A DNA stretch of 64,000 nt from Flagellimonas sp947499585 (lineage in GTDB: Bacteria; Bacteroidota; Bacteroidia; Flavobacteriales; Flavobacteriaceae). The DNA is taken from NCBI RefSeq assembly GCF_044596045.1, contig NZ_CP138995.1, positions 744,001 to 808,000 on the forward strand, read 5' to 3'. The position numbers and the translations under genes are program-made. Under the pieces are notes generated by a model. It saw only the letters and a list, made by a program, of their open reading frames with translations, was not told the DNA's origin and did no database searches. This document shows, piece by piece, positions 44,414-52,052 of this stretch (position 1 is the first letter of the stretch; every line of letters begins with the position of its first letter).

Positions 44414-44767
44414 ATGAAATTCATAACCAAAAGAATTCACGCATTTTTAGATTACCCTGTGGCTGTTGCATTAATAGTGCTACCCTTCTTACTGGGTTTG
44501 GGTGATTCGAACCCGTTGGCTTTACAACTTTCGGTAGCGACAGGAATTGCAGCATTTGTGCTGACCTTGTTAACTGACCATCACTTAGGAGCTTTTAAAG
44601 TTATTCCCTATAAGTTTCATTTGTTGGTTGACTTTATAGTTGCCGTAGTATTTATTCTGGCGCCTTTTATACTGTCTTTTGAAGGAATCGATGCTTACTA
44701 CTATTGGATAAATGGAATTGCGGTACTAACGGTGGTTAGCCTTCATAAAGCAGAAGTAATTGCTTAG
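44414..44767 (+). CDS. SPW-repeat membrane protein
   Basis: This 117-residue protein has four predicted helices and two SPW-like repeats. The first is DYPVAVALIVLPFLLGLGDS and the second DFIVAVVFILAPFILSFEGI, related by an internal duplication. Proteins of this family are small inner-membrane proteins of unknown role. Its neighbours are a YHS protein, a SnoaL-like protein and an AraC regulator, which suggests a small stress-related locus. A degenerate relative lies 0.6 kb upstream. The following 197 bases to the next gene show nothing recognisable. Confidence 0.85.
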   Translation: MKFITKRIHAFLDYPVAVALIVLPFLLGLGDSNPLALQLSVATGIAAFVLTLLTDHHLGAFKVIPYKFHLLVDFIVAVVFILAPFILSFEGIDAYYYWINGIAVLTVVSLHKAEVIA

Positions 44768-44964
44768 AACTATGAAAGTGGAGAATAACGCTAAAACCAT
44801 GTTCTTTTTCATATAAAAACAACTAAAGATTTAGATTGGTTGTGGCTCAAAGCATGTCAATTGTAAGATTGATGTGCTTTGGTGTTTAACGTAAATCGTA
44901 AAATTAAAAGAACAAAAGCTAAGTGGCTAAAACTACTCTTGGCTTTTTTATACATTTAACAGAC

Positions 44965-45540
44965 ATGAAACAATTACTCTCCGATATTCGTAAGTGCGAA
45001 GTATGCATAGAACACCTTCCTCTAGGGCCAAGACCCATTGTTGCAGGACACCCAGATGCTAAAATCCTGATTATTGGTCATGCGCCGGGCACGAAAGTGC
45101 ATAAAACCGGAATACCCTGGGATGACCCTAGCGGTAAACAACTCAGAAAATGGATGGGTGTGACGGACGAAATCTTCTATGACGAAACCAAAATTGCCCA
45201 AATGCCGATGGGATTTTGTTATCCAGGAAAAGGAAAATCAGGCGATTTGCCGCCGCGCACCGAATGCGCACCGCAATGGCATAAGTCTCTTTTGGAAAAA
45301 CTGACAAACGTAGAACTTACAATTTTGATCGGACAATATTCCCAGCGCTATTATTTGGGGAACAAAATGGAAAAAAATTTAACAGAAACGGTTAGAAATT
45401 ATGGCAACTACGCCCCCGAATATTTTGTATTGCCACACCCTTCACCTAGAAACCGATTTTGGTTGAGCAAAAACCCTTGGTTCGAAGTTGAAGTGATTCC
45501 GAAACTTCAGGAACATATTTCAAAACAATTGAATGTTTAA
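44965..45540 (+). CDS. Uracil-DNA glycosylase family protein
   Basis: This 191-residue protein starts at the ATG giving MKQLLSDIRKCEVCIEHLPL. The upstream GTG at 44923 adds a non-conserved hydrophobic lead. UDG-superfamily motifs are visible: the N-terminal GHAPGTKVHKTGIPWDDPSG and the C-terminal LPHPSPRNRFWL. It should excise damaged bases such as uracil. Four cysteines (two in CEVC, then one each in GFCYPG and TECAPQ) could hold an iron-sulfur cluster, but the spacing is not the classical one. The stop overlaps the convergent Crp-like gene by four bases. Confidence 0.82.
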   Translation: MKQLLSDIRKCEVCIEHLPLGPRPIVAGHPDAKILIIGHAPGTKVHKTGIPWDDPSGKQLRKWMGVTDEIFYDETKIAQMPMGFCYPGKGKSGDLPPRTECAPQWHKSLLEKLTNVELTILIGQYSQRYYLGNKMEKNLTETVRNYGNYAPEYFVLPHPSPRNRFWLSKNPWFEVEVIPKLQEHISKQLNV

Positions 45541-46121
45541 TACGAAATACCGGATCGTAATCGGCTAAAAGTTTCAGGTTTCATGTTAAGGTAAGAGGCC
45601 AAATATTTTTGCGGAATCACTTTTAGCTCTTCAGGGCAACGTTGCATAAAAGCGATATAACGCTGTTCGGCAGAAAGGGTTAAAAGTTCTACCTCTCTAC
45701 TCAACCTTCCAAATAAGATCTGTTGAAAAAATTCATGTCCCCACTTATAAAAGTCAGGGTGCCTTTCAAACAAATCTTGGTAGTCTTTAAATGAAATCGC
45801 CAACATTTTTGAAGGTTTCAACGCTTCCAAAAAAGTATCCGAAGGTTGTTTTTTAATGAAGGAATCAAACGCCCCCGAGGGGCTTCCCGAGTACGAAAAC
45901 CCAAGAACCACTTTCTCCCCTTTCTCGTTTAAGATGTAAATGGCCTGGACCCCTTCCAACACAAAATAAAAATAACGTTCAATATTTCCGGCTTCCGTGA
46001 TGAGGTCGTATTGATTAAAAGTCTTTACTGACCACAGCGATTTAAAATGATGTTCTTCTTTTTCGGTCAAAGCGACCTGAGGGAAAAATGACATTAGGTG
46101 AACAAAAGTTTCATCATCCAT
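45537..46121 (-). CDS. Crp/Fnr-family transcription regulator
   Basis: This is a 194-residue regulator from the ATG giving MDDETFVHLMSFFPQ; an ATG at 46142 would add seven residues. The cyclic-nucleotide-binding-like barrel includes FNQYDLITEAGNIERYFYFV and GEKVVLGFSYSGSPSGAF, without the arginine/serine pair that binds cAMP. The C-terminal helix-turn-helix is degenerate but matches the Bacteroidota group: IPQKYLASYLNMKPETFSRL. Such proteins often respond to redox or stress. It is convergent with the UDG-family gene. Confidence 0.85.
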   Translation of the reverse strand: MDDETFVHLMSFFPQVALTEKEEHHFKSLWSVKTFNQYDLITEAGNIERYFYFVLEGVQAIYILNEKGEKVVLGFSYSGSPSGAFDSFIKKQPSDTFLEALKPSKMLAISFKDYQDLFERHPDFYKWGHEFFQQILFGRLSREVELLTLSAEQRYIAFMQRCPEELKVIPQKYLASYLNMKPETFSRLRSGISY

Positions 46122-46387
46122 ATGGGAGGATATTTTCCTCAAAAATAATCCAAAATATTCCTTTCCCGAATCTCATCATAATCCTGTCAGCACTTAGCAG
46201 AGCTTAAGTGTTGAAGGTGTAAATTATGTACCTAACGAAAGTGGGAATTTTGCAAACATGTTTTGTCAGACCTTCAAACAAGAATCAATTGGAATAAAAA
46301 GCAAGTTTCGGGTTGAACAACTAAGGAACACATCCGATATTTGTATAATAGTATTCATTGAAAAATATTTTTCTTAAAAATATTCCC

Positions 46388-46924
46388 ATGGAAATTAAAA
46401 ATTCTACAGAAAAGGACATTGATGAAATATTTCGGTTGTACGGTCTAGCATCTGAGTATCAAAAATCAAAAGAAGGAGTAGTGGTGTGGCCTACATTTAA
46501 AAGGCAACTTGTGGAAACTGAAATCGATGAAAACCGCCAATGGAAGTTGCTTATTAACAATCAAATTGCTTGTGTTTGGGCAATTGCATTCGATGACGAG
46601 CAAATCTGGGAAGAAAAGAATGTCGATGCCGCAATTTACATTCATCGAATTGCCACCAACCCTGATTTTAGGGGCAACAATTTTGTTGCGATTATTGTGG
46701 AATGGGCAAAAGAATATGCTACCGAACTTAATAAGGATTATGTGAGATTAGATACCTTGGGCAATAATAAAAAGCTGATTAAATACTACGTTAATGCTGG
46801 TTTTGAATTCTTGGGGATGTTTGATTTAAAGAATACTGATGAATTGCCGGGCCACTATAAGGAAGCCCCAGCCTGTTTGTTTGAAATCAACCTGAATCCA
46901 GACAAAAAAGGCACTAACAATTGA
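46388..46924 (+). CDS. GNAT-family N-acetyltransferase
   Basis: This is a 178-residue protein from the ATG giving MEIKNSTEKDIDEIFRLYGL. The upstream TTG at 46358 adds ten non-conserved residues. The acetyl-CoA-binding region is IHRIATNPDFRGNNFVAIIV, a weakened form of the RxxGxG/A loop. The C-terminal strand region is RLDTLGNNKKLIKYYVNAGF. The substrate is unknown. It stands alone, with non-coding gaps of 245 and 219 bases on its two sides in which I see no gene. Confidence 0.85.
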   Translation: MEIKNSTEKDIDEIFRLYGLASEYQKSKEGVVVWPTFKRQLVETEIDENRQWKLLINNQIACVWAIAFDDEQIWEEKNVDAAIYIHRIATNPDFRGNNFVAIIVEWAKEYATELNKDYVRLDTLGNNKKLIKYYVNAGFEFLGMFDLKNTDELPGHYKEAPACLFEINLNPDKKGTNN

Positions 46925-47143
46925 TTTAATATATTCAACTAAGAGAAACATAGGTACAATCAAAAAAACAACTTGCTAGACTTATACATTAAAATCGGTA
47001 TTGAGCATGGTAAGAGAATGGGGTCATGCTAATCACAATTATCTTTCACCTCATAGTTTATGGGTTAATAAAAGCCTAATTGTATATAATTTAAGAATGA
47101 TTGAAATGGAATGGATATAGTTTGGTGGTCTAAATGACCATTT

Positions 47144-47854
47144 ATGAAAATAAAACTACTTCTTCTAATTTCAATTTTCACCCTCTTATACACCAATGGA
47201 TTTTCCCAAACAAATACAAATCCTAACAACAACTTAGAATTCTCAACAGGCTTCAATTCGGGCTCATTAAAGAATTTAGAATTTGCGCCAGTATCCCGTT
47301 ACGATTATGATGGCTTGTTTTACAGTTTAAACTATGAGCGTAAAAGCAGAAATGAAAATTTATTTGAAATACAGGTCGACTATTTAACCACAGAGTTAAA
47401 ATCAGATGCAATTCCACAACTAAATACAGACTATTCAAAAATTGGATTGGGTTTTTCGTATTTAAAACAAATTTTTGATAAAGATGCTTTTTCCATACAC
47501 ATAGGATTACAATCTCAAACCACAGCCTCTTTATACCGAGACAATTATTATTTAGTAGATCAAGAATTTGGTATAGCAAGCCGATTTACATATCAGTTAA
47601 ACAAAAAACAATATTTAACTTCTAAACTGACCATTCCTTTGGTCTTAATGCGGCTTAGGGGAGATTTTGGTTTAGATGTGTATTTAGTAAATCGCTATCA
47701 AGGCGCCCTATGGAACTTAGAATATGGGTATTCAATCTCTAACAATTTTGGCTTACGTCTAAGCTATGATTTTAAATACAATAGACTTCAAATACCAAAT
47801 GCATTCCGAGAATTACAACATCAGTTTAACCTAGGCATTAATTATAAATTTTAA
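47144..47854 (+). CDS. Secreted, probable outer-membrane beta-barrel protein
   Basis: This 236-residue protein has a signal peptide (MKIKLLLLISIFTLLYTNGF, then SQ). The mature part alternates polar and hydrophobic residues and aromatic girdles, for example IGLGFSYLKQIFDKDAFSIH, YLTSKLTIPLVLMRLRGDFG and FGLRLSYDFKYNRLQIPNAF. It ends in the aromatic-terminated strand HQFNLGINYKF. These features indicate a small outer-membrane barrel. No specific family is recognised. It is two bases upstream of the M23 lipoprotein gene, so both probably act at the envelope. Confidence 0.72.
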   Translation: MKIKLLLLISIFTLLYTNGFSQTNTNPNNNLEFSTGFNSGSLKNLEFAPVSRYDYDGLFYSLNYERKSRNENLFEIQVDYLTTELKSDAIPQLNTDYSKIGLGFSYLKQIFDKDAFSIHIGLQSQTTASLYRDNYYLVDQEFGIASRFTYQLNKKQYLTSKLTIPLVLMRLRGDFGLDVYLVNRYQGALWNLEYGYSISNNFGLRLSYDFKYNRLQIPNAFRELQHQFNLGINYKF

Positions 47855-47856
47855 TT

Positions 47857-48579
47857 ATGAAACGTAACTCACCTATAATTTATGTTTTTTATTTTCTATT
47901 AATTTCAATACCAACATCTTGCTCAGATACTTTGATTGGTGATGAAGGAAAATCGGATGAAGACATTTATTTAAACTATCAAACAAAAACAGATTTAGAA
48001 CTGCCTTTTGAGGAAGAATGGTATGTGTTTGTTGGAGGTAGAACACACTTAAACGGACGACATCATTTTATTACTCGGGGTACAGGTCAAAGATATGCCT
48101 ATGATATTGCTGTAGTAATTGATGGAAGTAGTTTTTCAGGAGATAGTAGTAAAAACGAGAATCACTATTGTTTTGGAAAACGCTTAAATGCTCCTGCGGG
48201 TGGTAAAATAATGGCCCTAGAAAATAACATTGATGATAATTATGTATCAGGTTCAGTAAATAGTGATATTAATGATAGTAATCTTGCGGGCAATTATATA
48301 ATAATAGATCATTTAAATGGGGAATACTCTATGTTGGCACATTTTAAAAAAGGGTCTATAATAGTTTCTGTTGGGGATATGGTTGTTAAAGGGCAAGAAG
48401 TAGGTAAAGCTGGAAATAGTGGAAATTCTACTGGCCCACATTTACATTATCATTTACAGAACACACCCGATTATCTTAATGGAATTGGACTGCCTGCCCA
48501 ATTTGCAAATTACTATGAAGATGATGAATTGATAGAGAGAGGCGAACCGGTAAGAGGTCAAACCGTAGTAAAAAATTAA
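47857..48579 (+). CDS. M23-family metallopeptidase lipoprotein
   Basis: This 240-residue protein has a lipoprotein-like signal (MKRNSPIIYVFYFLLISIPT, Cys at residue 22). The M23 fold carries the zinc-site residues in YAYDIAVVIDG (Asp) and STGPHLHYHLQ (HxH), and SMLAHFKKGSIIVSVGDMVV matches the beta core. It would cut peptidoglycan cross-bridges. The Asp motif is AYDIA instead of the usual GxDxx context, so activity is likely but not certain. Its neighbour encodes an outer-membrane-like barrel. Confidence 0.85.
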   Translation: MKRNSPIIYVFYFLLISIPTSCSDTLIGDEGKSDEDIYLNYQTKTDLELPFEEEWYVFVGGRTHLNGRHHFITRGTGQRYAYDIAVVIDGSSFSGDSSKNENHYCFGKRLNAPAGGKIMALENNIDDNYVSGSVNSDINDSNLAGNYIIIDHLNGEYSMLAHFKKGSIIVSVGDMVVKGQEVGKAGNSGNSTGPHLHYHLQNTPDYLNGIGLPAQFANYYEDDELIERGEPVRGQTVVKN

Positions 48580-48718
48580 ACAAAGCTTGTAAAGCATATT
48601 AGGGAAAAAAGTGTCAGTAAAGTGAACGGAAAAGACATAAGCTATTCTTTAAGTCTCCCGACCTGCACTGAGTAAAGTCCAAGCGTCAAAGAAAAGGGAA
48701 AGAATTGTTCATGAATTT

Positions 48719-48820
48719 ATAGCCCATATCTATCCATTTTGAGTTGATTTTTAAAGTAAAAACAGCGAACTTCACTTATAGACGGGTATAAATCATTAAA
48801 ACGATTCATATCCTTTTAGT
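48719..48820 (+). repeat. Conserved 5' block of cassette-like element, copy B
   Basis: This is the second copy of the block at 30788-30890. It shares TAGCCCATATC, GAACTTCACTTAT, TATAAATCATTAAAAC and GATTCATATCCTTTTAGTT with copy A, with several substitutions between. The internal hairpin is retained (GGGTATAAATC with GATTCATATCC). CACTTAT at 48773-48779 is the inverse of ATAAGTG at 49812-49818, after the gene. The next gene starts 38 bases after the block. Confidence 0.7.
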
Positions 48821-48858
48821 TGTGTTGCATTTAAAAATATAGAGATTTAAAAAAGAAT

Positions 48859-49659
48859 ATGAAAATAATGTGTCTTAATGGATGGGGCGGAAAACTCTGC
48901 GACAAATTACTACCATATTTGACTGACGAAGACCCAGATATTCTTTGCTTACAAGAAGTTGTACATACACCAGAAACTGGAAAAGACTGGCTTACTTACA
49001 GAGACGGAGACCATATTCTTTCTCAACGTGCTAACTTTTTTAGAGATGTTGAAACTGTATTACCTAACCACATTGGTATTTTTTGTCCAGCTTCACAAGG
49101 TGTTCTATGGGATGAGAATACTAAAATTCCTTCGCAATGGGGACTTGCAACTTTTGTGCGAAAATCTTATCCAATAATTGGACAAGTCCAAGGGTTTGTA
49201 CATAAATCATATTCACCTTATGATTATGGAGAGCATCCTCGTTCCAGAAGTGCGCACACGGTTAAAGTGTTCGACTATAAGAACAATAAACCTGTAGTTA
49301 TTACACATATGCACGGTTTAAGAGACTTGAATGGCAAAATGGATACGCCTGAAAGAGCCCTACAAGCACATAAATTAGTGTCATTTGCAAAAGGAGTGGC
49401 AGAGAATGATGATACTCTTGTCGTTTGTGGAGACTTCAATGTAGAACCGAGTAGCGAGACACTAAAAATTTTGTCTGAGGCTGGACTAACTGATTTAGTA
49501 ACTACAAGAACTACAAAAGGAACTCGTAATTCTCATTACAAAAAGAAAGGTAGGTATGCAGATTATATGTTAGTCAACGAACATACTAGTGTTTTAGATT
49601 TTAATGTGATTTTTGAACCAGAGGTTTCGGACCATTGCCCATTAATTCTGATTATTTAA
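48859..49659 (+). CDS. Endonuclease/exonuclease/phosphatase family protein (cassette-borne)
   Basis: This 266-residue protein has no signal peptide. Active-site motifs of the DNase I-like superfamily are present: the N-terminal MCLNGWGGKL, DPDILCLQEVVH (catalytic Glu), VITHMHGLRDLNGK (His), VVCGDFNVEPSSE (Asp, Asn) and the terminal EVSDHCPLILI (Asp-His). It could cleave nucleic acid or phosphoesters; the substrate cannot be told. It is flanked by the same 5' block and a related 3' palindrome as the DUF2695 gene. This marks it as the cargo of a cassette-like insertion. Confidence 0.85.
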   Translation: MKIMCLNGWGGKLCDKLLPYLTDEDPDILCLQEVVHTPETGKDWLTYRDGDHILSQRANFFRDVETVLPNHIGIFCPASQGVLWDENTKIPSQWGLATFVRKSYPIIGQVQGFVHKSYSPYDYGEHPRSRSAHTVKVFDYKNNKPVVITHMHGLRDLNGKMDTPERALQAHKLVSFAKGVAENDDTLVVCGDFNVEPSSETLKILSEAGLTDLVTTRTTKGTRNSHYKKKGRYADYMLVNEHTSVLDFNVIFEPEVSDHCPLILII

Positions 49660-49693
49660 AATAAATGGAAAATAAAAAACGCACCAGAACAAT

Positions 49694-49818
49694 GTATAAC
49701 AGCAATTACGGCAAATTTGACTAGATCCGAATCCACTCGGGATTGTTAAGGTCAGTGACCAATCCGAAAACTAACGCATAAAAACCCGTAACTGACGGTT
49801 ATACGAGACCGATAAGTG
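49694..49818 (+). repeat. 3' palindromic block of cassette-like element, copy B (attC-like)
   Basis: GTATAAC (49694-49700) and GTTATAC (49798-49804) are perfect inverses. Inside them CAATTACGG (49703-49711) pairs with CCGTAACTG (49786-49794) with one mismatch, and there is an extra unpaired base between the two paired segments. This paired-box layout around a roughly 75-base centre resembles an integron attC site, although the core boxes fit the RYYYAAC/GTTRRRY consensus at only six of seven positions. CCGATAAGTG ends the block. Confidence 0.55.
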
Positions 49819-49876
49819 CAATCCAAACACAACTTGCCATGCATGCAAAGGTTGTCACTTTAAAACGCTGTTTACT

Positions 49877-50446
49877 TTATGCCAAAATCTCATCTATCTG
49901 TACCATATGTCGTTCCACATGGGAGAGTAAAAATTCAAAAGCTTCAGGTAAATAAAAACGCACTAGCGGGCCAATAGCAGAGGTAATTTTAGTTTTGGTC
50001 ACATCCTTGTTCCTGCTTTTTAAAATAGATCGTTTAAGATGGTCATGCAATTTGAAAAATTCAGTAAAAATGGAATCAATTTTTTCTCTGTTCAAATCTT
50101 CTTTACTCAATAGCGGCTCAAAGCGTTTAAGGGTTTTCATTTTCCATTTTCTAACACCCTCTTTTGGGCGTTGTCCTTCAATCACAAATTTTTGCCAAGG
50201 CCTAGCCTTAAATTCTTTTGAACCAGAATCGTTAGTAGGGAGTTTATCCAATGCAATGTCTATCTTTTCAACATATAAGGTGTAAGAAATATTCAAATGG
50301 GCAATTACCTCTACCACATTCCATGATTTAGGATGCGGAGGAGTGGTCAATAGTGAAACATCCAACTCTTGGAGTGATTTCACTTTATTGACAATGCGGT
50401 TTAATCGCTGAATTTGACTTTCCGGGCTTAGGATTAAGCTTGCCAT
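49877..50446 (-). CDS. DinB-like four-helix protein
   Basis: This is a 189-residue cytoplasmic protein of the DinB/YfiT superfamily. Putative metal-binding histidines are in WNVVEVIAHLNISYTLYVEK, FFKLHDHLKRSIL and the C-terminal LLSHVERHMVQIDE. The basic region KGVRKWKMKTLKR-like (residues 90-105) links the helices. Family members are metal-dependent thiol transferases or hydrolases of varied role; here it is unknown. It is monocistronic, downstream of an accessory stretch. Confidence 0.8.
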   Translation of the reverse strand: MASLILSPESQIQRLNRIVNKVKSLQELDVSLLTTPPHPKSWNVVEVIAHLNISYTLYVEKIDIALDKLPTNDSGSKEFKARPWQKFVIEGQRPKEGVRKWKMKTLKRFEPLLSKEDLNREKIDSIFTEFFKLHDHLKRSILKSRNKDVTKTKITSAIGPLVRFYLPEAFEFLLSHVERHMVQIDEILA

Positions 50447-50541
50447 AACTGTTCGTTTTTTGATTGGAACAAAGTTCAGTTATAACACACCAACAAATGT
50501 TGATGTAAATCAAGAAATCTATTTACCTAAAAGCTATGCAT

Positions 50542-51144
50542 CTAATATCTAGACCCATCATGCTTTCCTTCTTCCCAACCGTGCTTTCCAAGATATTGTT
50601 CCCCGCTTTCCACAGCACCTTCCTCAATAGAAGTGCCCATAGAATCGTTCCAACGGTTGAGGTAACCAAATAGGGAAATTACCCCAAGCATTTCTACAAT
50701 TTCTCCTTCGTTCCAATGCTCATGCAAGCGAGCTTTTATTTCGGCATCCACCGCATTGGGTACTTGTGAAGCTACTAAGGAAAAGTCCAGAGCAGCACGT
50801 TCAGCCTCAGAAAAAGATGGATGGGTTCTGTATTCCCAGATATTATCCAGTTGCTCCTGTTCTGCACCATAACGTTCCGCAGCCCTTATAGCATGCGCTT
50901 GGCAATAACGACATCCGGTAGCATTGCTGCTTACCCATGCAATCATCCGTTTTAAAGCAGAAGTAACCCTTCCTTCATTGGCCATTACCGCTTTATTAAG
51001 ATTGATAAATGCCTTTGAAATTGCTGGCCGATGCTGCATGGTCAAAACGGAGTTTGGGCAAAACCCAAGGGTCTCGTTAAAGAATTCGGCGAGCTTTTTT
51101 GTCTCTGCATCGTGATTAGGGTCAAGTGGATTTACTAAGGCCAT
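50542..51144 (-). CDS. Carboxymuconolactone decarboxylase/AhpD-like protein
   Basis: This 200-residue protein has the AhpD-type redox motif in SSNATGCRYCQAHAIRAAER (CxxC followed by His). The helices are laid out as in uncharacterised peroxidase-related enzymes. It probably acts in thiol-dependent peroxide defence. Its start is 55 bases from the divergent OsmC-like gene, which also encodes a thiol peroxidase-type protein. The two may share regulation. It is named decarboxylase only by fold; the decarboxylase residues are not evident. Confidence 0.85.
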   Translation of the reverse strand: MALVNPLDPNHDAETKKLAEFFNETLGFCPNSVLTMQHRPAISKAFINLNKAVMANEGRVTSALKRMIAWVSSNATGCRYCQAHAIRAAERYGAEQEQLDNIWEYRTHPSFSEAERAALDFSLVASQVPNAVDAEIKARLHEHWNEGEIVEMLGVISLFGYLNRWNDSMGTSIEEGAVESGEQYLGKHGWEEGKHDGSRY

Positions 51145-51199
51145 GAATGTAGTTTTAAATTGTATTTTTGAGGACTACAAGAAACGAAAATTTGACATC

Positions 51200-51622
51200 A
51201 TGACAAATCATATCACTACCAAATGGCTGGGCGAAATGGCCTTTGAAAGCAATAACCCTTCAGGATTAAATTTAAAGATTGATGCAGGCCCTGATGATGG
51301 GGGCAAAGGAGAAGGATTTAGGCCCAAGGCATTGATGCTTTCTTCCGTTGCAGGTTGCTCCGGATTGGATGTTGCCTCCCTCATTAAAAAAATGAAATTG
51401 GAAGTGGATGATTTTCAAATTGATACCATTGCCAACTTAACGGATGAGCATCCAAAATACTACGACACTGTTGCTATAGAGTATCATTTTTATGGCTCCA
51501 ATCTGAAGGAAGATAAACTACAGAAGGCCGTAGATCTATCTGTGGAAAAGTATTGTGGAGTAATGGAGATGTTTAGAAGATTTGCCGAGCTGGAGATTAA
51601 GACGATTTTTCATCATAAATAG
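51200..51622 (+). CDS. OsmC-family protein
   Basis: This is a 140-residue protein from the ATG giving MTNHITTKWLGEMAFESNNP. An upstream ATG at 51143 would overlap the divergent start and adds an unrelated lead. The OsmC/Ohr fold has peroxidatic cysteine in SSVAGCSGLDVASLIKKM and a second cysteine in VEKYCGVMEMFRRFAEL, the resolving site. It probably reduces organic hydroperoxides; the exact subgroup looks like YhfA. A palindromic repeat follows after eight bases. Confidence 0.9.
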   Translation: MTNHITTKWLGEMAFESNNPSGLNLKIDAGPDDGGKGEGFRPKALMLSSVAGCSGLDVASLIKKMKLEVDDFQIDTIANLTDEHPKYYDTVAIEYHFYGSNLKEDKLQKAVDLSVEKYCGVMEMFRRFAELEIKTIFHHK

Positions 51623-51629
51623 GTGAATC

Positions 51630-51676
51630 GTCACTTCGAGTGATTCTGATAAAATCAGAATTGTATCGAGAAGCAC
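51630..51676. repeat. REP-like palindrome left of the GIY-YIG gene
   Basis: GTCACTTCGAGTG (51630-51642) opens the unit. A perfect 8-bp hairpin follows, ATTCTGAT (51643-51650) with ATCAGAAT (51654-51661) and a three-base loop. Then GTATCGAGAAG (51663-51673) closes it. Both end motifs recur in inverted orientation beyond the gene at 51986-52029. Confidence 0.75.
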
Positions 51677-51691
51677 TTAAGTAAACAAGAA

Positions 51692-51982
51692 ATGAAATTA
51701 TCCTATGTTTACATCTTAGAATGCTCGGATGGAACGTATTATACAGGTGTTACTTCTAATTTAGAAAAACGGTTTCAAGAGCATAAAGAAGGAAAACATC
51801 AAGATAGTTATACATTTTTGAGAAGACCTTTAGCATTGGTTTTCTATGCTGAGTTTACAGATATAAGTATTGCTATTGAGAAAGAAAAACAAATCAAGAA
51901 ATGGTCTCAAGCTAAAAAAGAAGTTTTGATTAGAGGAGACTATGATGCATTGCCCAATCTTGCTAAAAAGAATTTTCAATAA
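51692..51982 (+). CDS. Small GIY-YIG endonuclease domain protein
   Basis: This 96-residue protein consists of little but a GIY-YIG nuclease domain. VYILECSDGTYYTGVTSNLE supplies the two tyrosine strands, RFQEHKEGKHQDSYTFLRRP the catalytic Arg/His region and YAEFTDISIAIEKEKQIKKW the Glu. The motif residues are intact. Stand-alone proteins of this type are abundant in Bacteroidota and poorly understood. The gene is bracketed by inverted copies of the same palindromic repeat, so it may be part of, or mobilised with, that repeat. Confidence 0.9.
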   Translation: MKLSYVYILECSDGTYYTGVTSNLEKRFQEHKEGKHQDSYTFLRRPLALVFYAEFTDISIAIEKEKQIKKWSQAKKEVLIRGDYDALPNLAKKNFQ

Positions 51983-51985
51983 CTT

Positions 51986-52029
51986 GTTCTCGATACATTT
52001 CGAAGCAAGTTCGAAACACTCGAACTGAC
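51986..52029. repeat. REP-like palindrome right of the GIY-YIG gene (inverted copy)
   Basis: GTTCTCGATAC (51986-51996) is the inverse of GTATCGAGAA(G/C) on the left side, and CACTCGAACTGAC (52017-52029) is the inverse of GTCACTTCGAGTG at 12 of 13 positions. The two repeats thus face each other around the gene. The short middle (CGAAGCAAGTTCGAA) differs from the left copy. Confidence 0.72.
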
Positions 52030-52052
52030 GTTATCAAAAATCAAACGCTACC

